From: Diphasiastrum complanatum
Taxonomy: Eukaryota > Streptophyta > Lycopodiopsida > Lycopodiales > Lycopodiaceae
Direction of reading: 5' to 3'
DNA: 64,000 nucleotides
Assembly (NCBI GenBank): GCA_029204225.1
Contig: CM055097.1
Coordinates: 26,383,039-26,447,038, forward strand
The position numbers and the translations under genes are program-made. Positions 1 to 9,830 of the stretch are shown piece after piece; position 1 is the stretch's first letter; every line of letters starts with the position of its first letter. The notes beneath the pieces are model-generated. The model was not told where the DNA came from, searched no databases, and saw only the letters and a list, made by a program, of their open reading frames with translations.

Positions 1-1000
1 AATAGCAATTCTGCCTTGCTCATGAGCTTCATGAAAGCTCGTCGACGTTCTTCCACCTGAATAAAGGTAAGGTCATCATCCAAGTAAATCTTGGTACCCT
101 TGAGTGTGGATTTAAGACGGAGGACTGATTTGCGTTCTTCCAACGATGTAAAACAAGCATAGCATTATCTTTGTTTGGACGCCAAACTTTATCGATTCCA
201 TTGCTATGATGGGACATCGCAATGTTCAAAAAGTTACTTGCTTCCTGTAATGCATTTTGGGTATCGGGAATGCCACGGACTCTAACGTTATGCAATTTTT
301 GTTCTCTCAAATTTTCTTCTGATAAAGTGGCAGCAATGAAACTCAACATGTGGTTACTTTCGTTGTCGTTTTTGAGGAGTGATGCCCACGTTTTGGTAGA
401 TTCCTTATGTTGGGTCAGCTCTTGTTGTAATTCTTGGATCTTTGACGCAGCATCACCATTAATTGGAGGAGTGGCCTCACGTTCTATAAATATTGTCCGC
501 AGCTGATGATTTTCTTCCCGTAGTTTTCAGTGATTCGACCTTTGCTTTGAGCTGCTTCAGTTCACAGGTGAGAAAGTTCTTGAAGGCTTTAGTGGTAGAA
601 TAATCCATTGTAGAGAGAAAGAGAGTGAAAGCTGCAGATGGGGTGTGAGGTGAGGTATCCGATATCGGTAATGACGACTCCAACTGGAAGCCAGCAGGGC
701 AGCCTTGCACAGGGACGGAAACAGGCCCTGCAATGAAAGGAGAGGGGGCGGATGCAGGAACCACCGTATCTGCAGCATCAGAGGAGGCAGAAACAGTAGG
801 GGGGGCGTAGGCAGGGTCCACAACAGATTCCGATGCAACAGCGGCCAGGCATTCCGCAGCAGGGGGAGCGGACAGGCATTTTGCAGCAGCAGGAGGGGGT
901 GCTGAGGAAGGGGGAACAGGGAGAGGAAGGAGGAGTAGGGAGGGGAGTGCGATAGGGGAAGCGTGGACTACTCTTTGCTTTTCTTGCCATGGAAGAAGGG
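1..1000 (-). pseudogene. LINE 5' region with ORF1 (coiled coil plus RRM-like), broken, runs off the left edge
   Basis: Read on the minus strand, a Pro/Ala/Ser-rich leader (821 to about 490) is followed, after a frame change near 480-500, by a heptad-like Glu/Gln/Leu-rich stretch (about 470-360) and then a segment containing VRVRGIPDTQNALQEA (349 to 29). A basic or aliphatic strand followed by GIP after a coiled coil resembles the RNA-binding ORF1 protein of L1-type non-LTR retrotransposons, which coats the element RNA. The frame is broken and the remainder lies outside the window. Plant L1 ORF1 proteins more often carry a DUF4283/CCHC layout, so this assignment is tentative. It could be another retroelement gag. 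The LINE 3' end at 1029-1305 abuts it on the right, so this is a separate copy. Confidence 0.5.
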
Positions 1001-1025
1001 GAGGGGGGGGGATGGAGGAAGTTGC

Positions 1026-1028
<3 letters not shown>

Positions 1029-1071
<43 letters not shown>

Positions 1072-1305
1072 TATTAATGTCTTTTCCATGCCAAAAGGCA
1101 TATAAGCCTGTCAAATGTGGTAAGGGACTGCAATGTAATTGGTGACTGACGAAAAAGGCAATGATATCTCCCTTTGATCTCATAGTAAGCTAGACATATG
1201 AATAGGAAATGCTCCTCCTACTTGACCATAGATAAAGAGCACAGCTGGCAAAATCGCTCCTCTCGTGGGGTACCCTGGAAGCGTCTGGTATCAAATCTCA
1301 TCCCC
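1029..1305 (-). mobile_element. LINE 3' end with (CT)20 tail, copy 1
   Basis: On the minus strand this is the C-terminal zinc-finger part of a LINE ORF2, matching nucleotide by nucleotide the longer copy at 4431-5690. It includes the HFLF...YYEI.GRYH stretch (about 1160-1240), a short 3' UTR containing TGCCTTTTGGCATGG, and ACATTAATAAAG running directly into a 40-bp CT tail (AG 1029-1068 on the plus strand). The 5' continuation of this LINE appears to lie at about 3905-4425, beyond the Copia remnant. Stops and substitutions make it non-functional. Confidence 0.75.
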
Positions 1306-2207
1306 AATCATGTCCAACATATAAAAGGAAAAGAATGCGTAATAATGAAGCATCAAGTCGAAGGGTGAGGATTTGCATGCTCCATCTGAAGTAGGGAACC
1401 AACATAAACTCGGCAATAAGTTGAAACATGGACTTGTAATCCATTATAGGCTCCCACATCATTCGAAAATACTTCTTACCATAAGGACAATAAAAAAGAG
1501 TACCAAACTCTTTTGGCATCACATCCTCCCAAACCTTATCATCAATGACTTGCTCACATAGAATAGGCAATGTACCAACATCATGATGAAGAGTAAGTGT
1601 AGAACCAAGAAAATTAGCAAGAGGTACTGATTTTAAAGAGGCATGTGCCTTCCCTTCGTTAAGACATTTCTTTGCTGTCCTGCAAAGTCTCCAATAGTCG
1701 ACAAGGAACTGTTCTGGGCTGTTCAACACTTTGCTGCCCAAAGTGTTTCCAGCATGGACCATGTTGTCCATTATCTTCCGCAGGCTACTCCTGAAGCATA
1801 ATGGACTGCTCATGATGTAAAATGGGCTGTAAATGACGAAAAGAAGATGACTGAACCTGCTGCCCAACGTCTTCATCATAAAAATTTGGCAAACTATCAA
1901 GAGATGCATCAACGATGGCGTCATCAAAGCTGTCCCTCGAAGAGGCATGGGATGACATAGAAGATTCTTCAAGTAATGAAAAATTCTCTCCAAACAAATG
2001 GTCGCTCTTAACACTTTGAACAAAAGTACTAATTGACACATGTTGACTCCCTCCTCGATTAGTACAAAACGGTTCCAAAGAGTGCTTGAACTTTTTAGCC
2101 TTTGCTAAAACATCAAATTGAAAAGGTTTCGCATGAAACTTTTCACTAAGGCATCCATCATATGCATCAACTTGCGGTGACTTTAAAAAAGAAGATTGCT
2201 TCAACAT
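1306..2207 (-). pseudogene. Copia pol remnant: integrase end, linker and start of reverse transcriptase
   Basis: The minus-strand reading 2207-1785 contains KAKKFKHSLEPFCTNRGG, a decayed match to the Copia integrase segment normally ending in DNGGEY. It is followed by an acidic Ser-rich linker. The reading 2041-1298 then has a W-E-D-V-M-P-K-E stretch near 1520 and a PYGKKYF stretch near 1480, as at the start of Copia reverse transcriptase, and dies out after about 60 residues. Catalytic YVDD, RNase H, polypurine tract and 3' LTR are absent. The part at 1500-1790 is a diverged duplicate of 2290-2590, so this may be a second family member rather than the continuation of the next feature. Confidence 0.6.
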
Positions 2208-2211
2208 CTGC

Positions 2212-3155
2212 TCAATGTATCGTTGTTAAGAGATGAAGATTCCAGCCCCATGTGACCCAAGTGTGGTTCTTCATGAGTGAGTTGTACTCCTCTTGCATCG
2301 CATCCTCCCAACATTTTACTCCTCTGGCCTGCTCATAAAAAACAGGTTCTACTGCACCATCCTCAATAGAAGTTAGAGCAAAATCAAAAAAGTCAGCAAA
2401 TTCTACTGATTTAGTAGAGGCTCGAGTCTTCCCTTTATAGAAAGGATCCACTTTGCTGTCCTGCAAAGTCTGCAACAACCATTTAGGGACTGGTTTGGGC
2501 TGTCCAGCAGCCTTACCTTTGTCAACACTTTGCTGTCCAAAGTGTTCCAAACTTGTACCTTGCTGTCCAATGTTTTCAACAGGCTAGATACAAATTGTGA
2601 GTTCTCAATGACCTCATCAATACTAAGAAGCTCCTGTCGAAGATCCTTGATCTTCGTCAAGTGGTTTTTAAGCAAATCACCTTCTTGCATTTTCAAGATA
2701 GAAAGTTGATTTCAAAGATATACCACTGTTGACGCATTCTTTACTTGAAACATCTTGGCAAGAGTCTCCCAAGCACTTTTGGAAGTCTTGCATGATCTAA
2801 TATGAGGAAGGATAGATCTCTTCACTGATAATGCAATGACGGAATGTGCTTGTGCATCTCGTCGATCCCACTTCTTTTGCTCATCGGAAGACACCTCCGT
2901 AGATGATGAAGTAGTTGTTCTAGATGGTGTAATAGGTGCCAAGGTAGGCGGCCTCTCTTCGTCACCATTAACTACTTCCCACACACCTTTAGCAATTAGA
3001 ATTTTCTTTACCATGTAGCACCATAAGGAATAGTTTGTGCCATCCAGCCTATCTTCATTAATTAAAGAACCAATAGACTCCAATTCTTTAGCCATAACAG
3101 AAAAATCAGCTTGTAGTAGATAGGAAATAGACTTTCTAAGACAAAATTTACTCAA
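2212..3155 (-). pseudogene. Copia gag joined to the start of reverse transcriptase (internal deletion)
   Basis: The minus-strand frame 3155-2712 gives a Copia gag start (INEDRLDGTNYSLWCYMVKK, then a linker ending in LPHIRSCKTSKSAWETLAKM). It continues in another frame at 2696-2403 (LLKNHLTKIKDLRQEL), the UBN2-like gag core. The zinc knuckle, protease and integrase are missing: the frame at 2550-2212 runs directly into VKCWEDAMQEEYNSLMKNHT, the conserved start of Copia reverse transcriptase. Gag normally packages element RNA; this copy cannot because of frameshifts. It shares the primer site and LTR at 3693-3900. Confidence 0.8.
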
Positions 3156-3692
3156 AGGGCAGCAACCTCAAAGCTGAAATTATGAGCACAATAGATTGCA
3201 ATATTCCACATGCAATTTGCTCAACAAGTAATGAAATAAGTGGCTGATTTTTGCACAAAAAACAGAATGCTCACAAATAGGTAGACTTCAAATGAAGCCG
3301 AAGCCAAAACCAAAACTAGAAATTTGTGGCTAAAAAGAGTGCACACTATGTGCATATAGAGCTGATGGTAGCGCCCTACTCCAAGCTCACCAACAGGGAA
3401 ATTTCAGCAAGAAATGTGTCCAAAACACATGTATCTTCATTTAAGAAGTAAATCTGAGATTTTCAGCATGTAATTTAGTCAAGATCACATGCAATTGGTT
3501 TGAGCATGGGCGCCCTACTGCTAGCTCTCAATTAGGCAAAGGTGCCCTTCAATTTCCTGCAAAAAAGCTATAAGAAGATGAACAGATTCTTCTCCTGCAA
3601 AAATCAGCATCTTGATGATTTTTTGCAACCAGAAAGGGAAGAAGATAGCTTCCTATTGGGCACCCTCCTGCAAGCAATATGTTTACCTAAAC

Positions 3693-3704
3693 GCTCTGAT
3701 ACCA
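3693..3704 (-). promoter_or_regulatory. Primer-binding site for initiator tRNA-Met (Copia)
   Basis: Minus-strand TGGTATCAGAGC lies immediately inside an LTR end (ACA then TGGTATCAGAGC). It is the usual plant LTR-retrotransposon primer site, complementary to the initiator tRNA-Met 3' end. It fixes the orientation of the Copia remnant as right to left. Confidence 0.9.
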
Positions 3705-3900
3705 TGTTGGAAATAGAAGCCTAAGGATCCAGAATCTTAACTATTCAATCACACAAAGCATTCTCAAAAGAAAGAGAGAGATGGCTAGAAACCCTCTTGT
3801 AGAAACTCGTGGACAGCCAAGGAGAATAGTCAGTATTGCTTACAAAAGTGTCTCATACAAATGGGATGCACACATATATATAGTCCAAGACAATTATCTA
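3705..3900 (-). repeat. Copia 5' LTR (right boundary approximate)
   Basis: The LTR begins at the TGTTGG just after the primer site and contains a TATA-like tract (about 3871-3884) on the minus strand. Homology to the LINE copy at 5105-5130 resumes by about 3910-3920, so the LTR is only about 200 bp. No matching 3' LTR was found near 1306, and no clear target duplication. Confidence 0.6.
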
Positions 3901-3904
3901 ACTT

Positions 3905-4425
3905 CATGACTATTGGCTATCCAACTGCTGACCAATGCGGTAGCGCAGGCCAAAAGATAGCGTCTGAGAGAGACAACTCGGTCTAACGGGAAGCCTTGAA
4001 GCATCCAGGTGAAGAAAGTCAATGTGGTAGAATTGAAGCTTAACCCGTGAGGGATCCAGGTGAGATCAAATAATATGTATGTATGCTCTGTAGATCTGTC
4101 GGCGAATGAATGCATGAGTCCCATTTGGGAGATCAGACATAGATAATTCCCAGCTATGCAAAAATTTCGAAGCATACTGAAACCATGAAGACTTAGCACG
4201 CTGACTGGCTAAAGTGCGAGAGGATGTAAAAGCCGCTACTAAGTATCTGGAAGAATCAAGCTCTGAGACTTTGTGAATGAACGTGATGATCCTGAAAATA
4301 GCCTCTAAAATCGGTGGAGGAGAAGCAAACTCTGCCAAAATAATCTCATGAGAAACCGACTGCTTGGCCGAATCATCCGACTAAGCATGTGAATCTGCAA
4401 ACGTGAGATGTCACTCCAAGTGTCT
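3905..4425 (-). pseudogene. LINE ORF2 C-terminal region, 5' half of copy 1
   Basis: Minus-strand frames 4338-4066 and 4199-3894 give AEFASPPPILEAIFRIITFI and later motifs that align with the other LINE copy (VEFATPPIQIEAAFHLITYI at 5600-5540). The alignment ends at the point equivalent to about 5110 in that copy. The missing downstream part is found at 1029-1305, on the far side of the Copia remnant. This supports one LINE split by a Copia insertion. The upstream side abuts the CT tail of the next LINE copy at 4431. Confidence 0.7.
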
Positions 4426-4430
<5 letters not shown>

Positions 4431-4502
<72 letters not shown>

Positions 4503-5690
4503 TTTATTAATGTCTTTTCCATGCCAAAAGGCATATAAGACCAAAAGGAGTACATGTCAAGCATGTGAAACCATGGGAGCGTATATAAACGTCTCCAAGA
4601 AAAACTATGCATAGCTGCCAGGAGTAGAGTAGTATCAGATAGTGTCAGATATTGCTGCTGCTGAAAAAAGACATAATACGAGCTGTATCAGGAGGTATGG
4701 ACCGTCATTGACGTCGTCTAGGAGGGTGAAAACTGTGTGCTCTCGTAGCAAGGCGAGAAGTGTGAACTGCTGCATGACTATGAGTGATACACTGTCTCTG
4801 ACATCGGTGAGGTGGTATGTCGTCGTCGTCGTCATCAGGCCGTAGGATGTGGCTGGTGAGCGGACTGGTACATATCCTGGCGCAACAAGACCATCTCTTG
4901 TAGCATAAGTGCAACACAGCGAGAGTCCTCATATCCCATCAGTGCTTTGAGTGTAGTAGGCATGTTACGGAATAAATAGTGATATCTCCCTCTAATCTCA
5001 TAATATATGGGGCATCTGAAGATGAAATGCTCCTCGGACTCTATCTCATGTAGGGGACATAGCATGCATAGTCTCTCCTCTCGTGGTGTACCCTAGAATC
5101 TGCCTGTCTCAATAGCCAACTGATGTGAGGAGACTCTGAACTGTCCCAAAGTGAAACGGAGACCGTGTGATAGTCCAAAGGACAAATAGCGAGGTAAAAC
5201 TGGGAGGCCAGTGGCATCTTGTCCTGGAAAGTGAGTCCAGTAGTAGTCAGGCTTAACCCCCAGCTGGTGATGCCAAGTACGGTCGAGATATGCTTTGTAT
5301 AAAAAATCGTCTAATGTACTGGTGTGTACCCAAAGGGAGATCAGTGATAGTGATACCAAATGCTTCCATGAGGAAGTGTGATGCCTAAGAGAACCATGAT
5401 AGGCGGTATCCCTGAGTCTGAAGGTGATGAGAGGACATGAGTGCAATCCGTGTATATCTCTGCTCGGTATCAGGAAGTGCTTGAGCTCTCTGGATGTATG
5501 TGATAAGATGGAAGGCTGCCTCAATCTGAATAGGGGGGGTGGCAAACTCCACAAGGATGATCTCATGGGGAAACGAGGGCTTCGCTCGGATCATGTGAGC
5601 CAACATGGTGGTCTGTAAGCGTGAAATGCTGGACCAGTGTGAAGATGATAGTCCTGTACACCATCGCTGAGCTGGAATCGAAAGATTATT
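4431..5690 (-). pseudogene. LINE ORF2 C-terminus, 3' UTR and (CT)34 tail, copy 2
   Basis: Read right to left: a segment with SISRLQTTMLAHMIRAKPSF (about 5650-5590), a Trp/His-rich stretch (5400-5100), and a zinc-finger-like end with LCPLHEIESEEHFIFRCP (about 5060-5000), typical of the zf-RVT region closing plant LINE ORF2. A region of about 300 bp leads to TGCCTTTTGGCATGG (about 4518-4535), ACATTAATAAAG and a CT tail (4431-4498). ORF2 supplies nicking and reverse transcription; only its end is kept, with several frameshifts. The upstream side meets the plus-strand Copia leader near 5690. Confidence 0.75.
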
Positions 5691-5891
5691 GTTCGCGACA
5701 GTTTTGGACAGGTTCATCGCTTTTGGATTGTCGCTGTCTACAGATTGATCACAAACTCAAAAGTTTATTGTTTGCGAAAGATTCACGACAGATTCGAGAA
5801 AGATTCGAGATTCGCGACAGATTCGAGACAGATTCTCAGTCTTTGACAATTAGACTGTTGGTAGATTCGAGATTTGTTACAGATCAGTATA

Positions 5892-6686
5892 ATGGCAGGA
5901 TTGAACGACGTTGTGTTGCCAGAGTCTAGCAAGCTAAATGGAATGATCTACAACATATGGAAGTTCAAGATGCAAAATATTCTCCAAGATATTGGGAGAT
6001 CGTCACAAGTGTCGAGATACCTCCTACCATTGACAGAGAGTTGCGGGAGTATCATAGACGTAGAAGGAAAGCTCATCATCAACTTATCAGTTAAAGATAT
6101 GATTATACCTCATATCAGAGATACTGTTGGACCCAAGGAGGCTTGGGATATACTGAAGAACTTGTATGAGACAGTAAATCAGTCACGGATCTTGTTCTTG
6201 ACTAATAAGCTTCACACGTTGAAGATGGGTACAGGTGAATCAGTAACGGATTACTTTGCTCGAGTGAAAGATTTGAGAGGCCAATTTATTGGAGAAAGTG
6301 TTCAAGATTCAGTATTGGTATCCATTGTACTTACTAGTCTACCTTTGGCTTATCAGAACTTTGTAATGATGCTATCATTAAGAGAAACGAGGCCTTCTTT
6401 CGATGAGCTAAATGCCATCTTACTACAGGAAGAAATGAGACGACAAAATATTGTCAACAGGGACGATTTCAAGGAACAGGCATTCCTGGCAAAGAAGCAA
6501 GAGCAGAGTTCCAAGAAGGGTGGCAAAGGGAAGAAGAAGAAGAAAAAGCAGCAAGATATGGAGGAGAATCAATCAAATCAGTCAGAAGATGGAAAAAAAG
6601 TGGTTCGAAAAGAAAAGTGCTTCATTTGCGGAAAATCAGGACATTATGCAAAGGATTGCTGGCACAACAAGTTCAAGAAAAAGTAG
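5892..6686 (+). CDS. Copia gag polyprotein part, intact reading frame
   Basis: A 265-codon frame starts at ATG 5892 (MAGLNDVVLP), after a leader with repeated AGATTCGAGA words. The order is that of Copia gag: an N-terminal W-K-F-K-M block, the UBN2-like core (AWDILKNLYETVNQS, then LRGQFIGESVQDS), a Lys-rich basic stretch (about 6510-6620) and one CCHC zinc knuckle, CFICGKSGHYAKDC (about 6628-6670). Gag forms the particle that holds element RNA. The frame closes at a TAG just after the knuckle and the protease follows in another register. No LTR or primer site was found upstream, so this is a truncated element. Confidence 0.85.
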   Translation: MAGLNDVVLPESSKLNGMIYNIWKFKMQNILQDIGRSSQVSRYLLPLTESCGSIIDVEGKLIINLSVKDMIIPHIRDTVGPKEAWDILKNLYETVNQSRILFLTNKLHTLKMGTGESVTDYFARVKDLRGQFIGESVQDSVLVSIVLTSLPLAYQNFVMMLSLRETRPSFDELNAILLQEEMRRQNIVNRDDFKEQAFLAKKQEQSSKKGGKGKKKKKKQQDMEENQSNQSEDGKKVVRKEKCFICGKSGHYAKDCWHNKFKKK

Positions 6687-6940
6687 GATGGAAATTTTGC
6701 TGAAGAAGAAGAAACTTCTAATGCAAAATTGAGTGCTTTAGATCTTGAAGACTATGAGTTGTTTTCAGCATCGCCATCTTCTGGTGGTGGCTTCTTGAAG
6801 GAAGAAGACTATTGGTTTATTGATTCAGGAGCTTCTAAGCACATGACACCTAGGCGAGACTGGCTATCTAATTTTCAAAAATTAGATGATGGGTCAAATG
6901 TGAAGTTGGGAGACAACTACACATATGATGGTTTGTGTTT
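6687..6940 (+). pseudogene. Copia aspartic protease start, truncated
   Basis: The frame at 6729-6944 contains YWFIDSGASKHMT (about 6808-6846), the catalytic D-S-G of the Copia protease that releases mature proteins. Here the aspartate is intact, unlike in two other copies in this window. About 30 codons later the homology stops, and sequence of a minus-strand LINE endonuclease begins near 6945. Integrase and reverse transcriptase are absent. Confidence 0.8.
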
Positions 6941-6944
6941 ATGA

Positions 6945-7545
6945 GGTTTAGAGGAAAAACCCAAAGTAGCAGCAGAGTGGAGACAGGTGGTGAGGAAGGC
7001 GATTCACTGTGGGGAAAAGAGTGAAGTAAGGAGGTGAGGGATTCCTGGTAGAGTGGGATAGAGAGGGGGTGGAAGGTGTATTTGGGTGCACGGGGAAGGA
7101 TGGACTGGTGTTGAGGTTGTGGTGGTGGAAGGTGGCCAGTAGCGAAGGATAGGAACGAATGATCAGAGAGGGTGGTAGGTGAAATACGGAAGCTGTGAAT
7201 GAGAGGAATGGATGACGGTGACCCCATGAGGTAATCAACCACACTATGACCGCCACTGTGAGGGTGACAAGTATAGCTGCCAGAGTTAGGCCAGTGAGGT
7301 AGACCATTATAAATGGCTAACTCATGTGCCTCACCTAATTGCAACAGGTACTCACCATATGAAGTAATAGGTCCCGGTCCATCATCCGAAATCCTGGTGA
7401 TCCCCAAGCTGTCACTATGAAGGGCATGAACTCGCATCTGATTTGTAGCATCATGGAACTCTGTCTGTCGTGAAGCTGTCCGGGCATTAAAATCTAGGAG
7501 GAGCTTGCTCCATATCAGGGAGTAGGTAAGGTTGGGTGGATCAGT
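6945..7545 (-). pseudogene. LINE apurinic-type endonuclease domain (C-terminal half)
   Basis: The minus strand carries DFNAR (about 7480-7495), then YGEYLLQLGEAHELAIYNGL, then GGHSVVDYLMGS (about 7215-7255), then LSDHSFLSF (about 7150-7175). These are the order and motifs of the EEP-family endonuclease that nicks the target for LINE insertion. The N-terminal half and the reverse transcriptase are missing. It could be the upstream part of the LINE family whose C-termini lie at 3905-5690, but the join is lost. Confidence 0.8.
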
Positions 7546-7582
7546 AGTGTTTGCCCTACTGTGGTGTTGAGACCTCTAACAC

Positions 7583-7594
7583 TGGGATCAGAGC
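7583..7594 (+). promoter_or_regulatory. Probable primer-binding site of a plus-strand LTR element
   Basis: TGGGATCAGAGC follows an LTR-like end (CTAACA then C) and differs by one base from the initiator tRNA-Met primer site. It fits the plus-strand Gypsy remnant downstream. The LTR itself was not delimited. Confidence 0.5.
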
Positions 7595-8300
7595 CATCTC
7601 CATATTTGGGAGCTTAGTAGCAGCAGTAGAGAAAGATAGCAGAGTGTTTAGAACATCTCCAAAATTTTTAGAATTTAGAGAGACAGGGCCAGCGCTGTAG
7701 AAACAGCCTTCTACTGAGGAAATCTTCGTAGAATCACTTGTTTTTTTTGATAGAATCTGGACCAGATTTCTGGACCAGGCTAGTCGCTGCAAAATTCAGC
7801 CTTCATCTCTGATTTTTGCCATCAGATTTGAGGAGTCAAAGCGGATTTTTGAGGAGAAAGGGTGGTGCAGGTCCAGCGCTAGTAGTGCCCTTTGAAAACC
7901 TGATTTTCAGAATCATTTTTGGCCTCAAATCAGAGAGTTTCGGAGCAGATAGGTTGCTGATCAGACAGCGAGGGGCCAGAGCAAGAAAAATCAGAATTTC
8001 CTTGCATTTTTTGAGCCTTTTAACTTGTTTTTTTTTTTTGAAATAGTATTCCATTCAGGATGAGTATTTGCTCTATAGAGATAGAGTATGTGTCCCCAAA
8101 TTCAGAGGATTATAGGCAGCAGGTCTCATATGAGTGGCAAATAGGAATAGGAAGGAGGCCGGTAGAAATGGCCAGATTCATAGGATTGGAGATCGATGAA
8201 GATGAGGAAGAGGCGGAAGAAGAGGAAGATGAAAGAGAAGGAGCAGAAGAAGAAAGTGAAAGTGGAGAAGAAGAGGCGGGGGGGGGGGGTGGGGTGTTGC
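7595..8300 (+). other. Probable Gypsy leader and acidic linker, no intact gene
   Basis: The stretch lies between the probable primer site and the integrase remnant. It includes an open frame (8060-8380) with a run of Glu and Asp codons (about 8200-8275) ending in a poly-G run (8279-8290). The Glu run is purine-rich low complexity; no gag, protease or reverse-transcriptase motif is seen. A large internal deletion between leader and integrase is inferred. Confidence 0.4.
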
Positions 8301-8309
8301 TGACAGTCC

Positions 8310-9100
8310 TAGTGCGGGACACCCACGCATTCAAAAGACCTATGAGCTTCTTCGTAAGCAATTTTCTTGGCCCAGTATGAAAAAGGACGTTCAACAATAT
8401 GTAATCAGTTGCTAGAAATGTCAGGTAAATAAAGCTGAGCGTTTAAAGGCAGGAGGGTTGTTACAGCCCTTAGATATACCAGCTCGTAAATGGGAGAGTA
8501 TCTCCATGGACTTTATAGTAGGCCTGCCTAAAACCCAAAAGGGTAATGACACTATATGGGTCACAGTTGACCGTCTGAACAAAATGGCTCACTTTATTCC
8601 GACCAAAATAACCGTTAGAGCTCCAGAGCTAGTGAGGTTGTTTGTAGATGGGCTATTTAAATTGTACGGTCTACCTTCCAGCATAGTCAGTGACCGGGAC
8701 AGTAAGTTCAATGGAAATTTTTGGAGGGTAGTATTCCATCATCTCCATACTAAACTTAACATCAGTACTACCAACCATCCACAGACGGACGGTCAAACAG
8801 TAAGAGTAAATCAAGTGCTGGAGGATATGCTTCGTGCATACGTCAGCAAAAAGCAGACTAATTGGGAGGAGTATCTCCTCGATATTAGAGTTTGCTTATA
8901 ACAGTACCAAACATTCATCTACGCGATACAGCCCATTTATGCTGATGTACGGTTTTCAGCCGCGCTCACCCACAACAGTAGTGTTTAAACAAGAAAAAGT
9001 TGAAGCAGCCAGAAACTTTTTAGAAGACCTAAACCAGATGATAGAACATGCTAAGCGTAGCATTAGGCAATCCCAAGATCGATGGAAATCGGCTCTCATT
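8310..9100 (+). pseudogene. Gypsy integrase, broken (stop, frameshift, lost catalytic Glu)
   Basis: The frame from about 8340 carries SWPSMKKDVQQYV and a zinc-finger C..KCQ with an in-frame TAG between. It is followed by LLQPLDIPARKWESISMDFI (about 8458-8520), IVSDRDSKFNG (about 8680-8715) and NHPQTDGQTVRVNQ (about 8772-8815). These are the H2C2 finger and the D,D,E core of Gypsy integrases. The family usually reads T-E-R before V/x-N-Q; here the Glu codon is GTA (Val). A frameshift near 8880-8900 moves the frame to FAYNSTKHSSTRYSPFMLMY, the post-core segment, and homology fades after about 9100. Confidence 0.9.
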
Positions 9101-9439
9101 TGGTCAGCTTCCCAAGAGGAAAATAGTTCAGTTGATTTGGAGGGAGTGTATGGGATTACTGTAGGTGGGGGAGCCGTGGATTTTTCATCAACAAGCATTG
9201 ATGCAGCGCTGTCACATCATCAGTCTGCAACGTGGTGGAGTCAACGAGCAGCGAGGGGGAGGGTATTGTAGCCAGCAGCGAGGGGGAAACTGTAGCAGGG
9301 GGTGAGTCAACAACGACCGGGGGGGGGGGGGGGGGGGGGGTAGCAGCGAGAGGGGGGGGAGGATGAGGTGCCGGCTGTAGGGGAGCGAGTCTGTGTGGCG
9401 CGAGGAGGGCCTGACCCTCGAGGAGGAGCCATGGTACTC
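9101..9439 (+). other. G-rich unassigned stretch
   Basis: After the integrase remnant ends there is no recognisable coding motif. A guanine run at about 9319-9340 and GA/GGG-rich surroundings dominate. Confidence 0.4.
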
Positions 9440-9830
9440 AGCAAATGTGCCCCCTGTCAGCCCTAGAAATGCGTCCTGTCCGCCCTAGAACTGCGCCCTG
9501 TCAGCTAGAGCTGCACCCTGTCAGAGCCCAGTCATCAATGTGTGCCCAGTCAGCAAGGATGCGCGCCCTCAGCACCCTGATGCGTGCCCAGTCAGCTGCG
9601 TGCCCGGTCAGCAGCCAGTCAGTAGAATGTGCGCTCAGCTGCATGCCCAGATGTGCGCCCAGTCAACAGTGGCCCAGTCAGCAGAAGCGCGCCCAGTCAG
9701 CAGCCAGTCAGCAGAAGGTGAGCTCAGCTGCGTGCCCAGATGTGTGCCCAGTCAGCTGCACCCAATCTGCATCCAGTCAGTGCCCAGTCAGCAGAAGCGC
9801 GCCCAGTCAGCATTGTCTGTTTTGTAGCTG
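9440..9830 (+). repeat. Degenerate tandem array of a GCCCAGTCAGC-type word
   Basis: The word GCCCAGTCAGC and close variants (GTCAGCAGCCAGTCAG) recur about every 11-30 bp. Several frames are therefore open and give Pro/Ser/Gln/Cys-rich peptides. Even openness in more than one frame argues for a repeat, not a gene. It probably belongs to a decayed LTR element. Confidence 0.65.
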
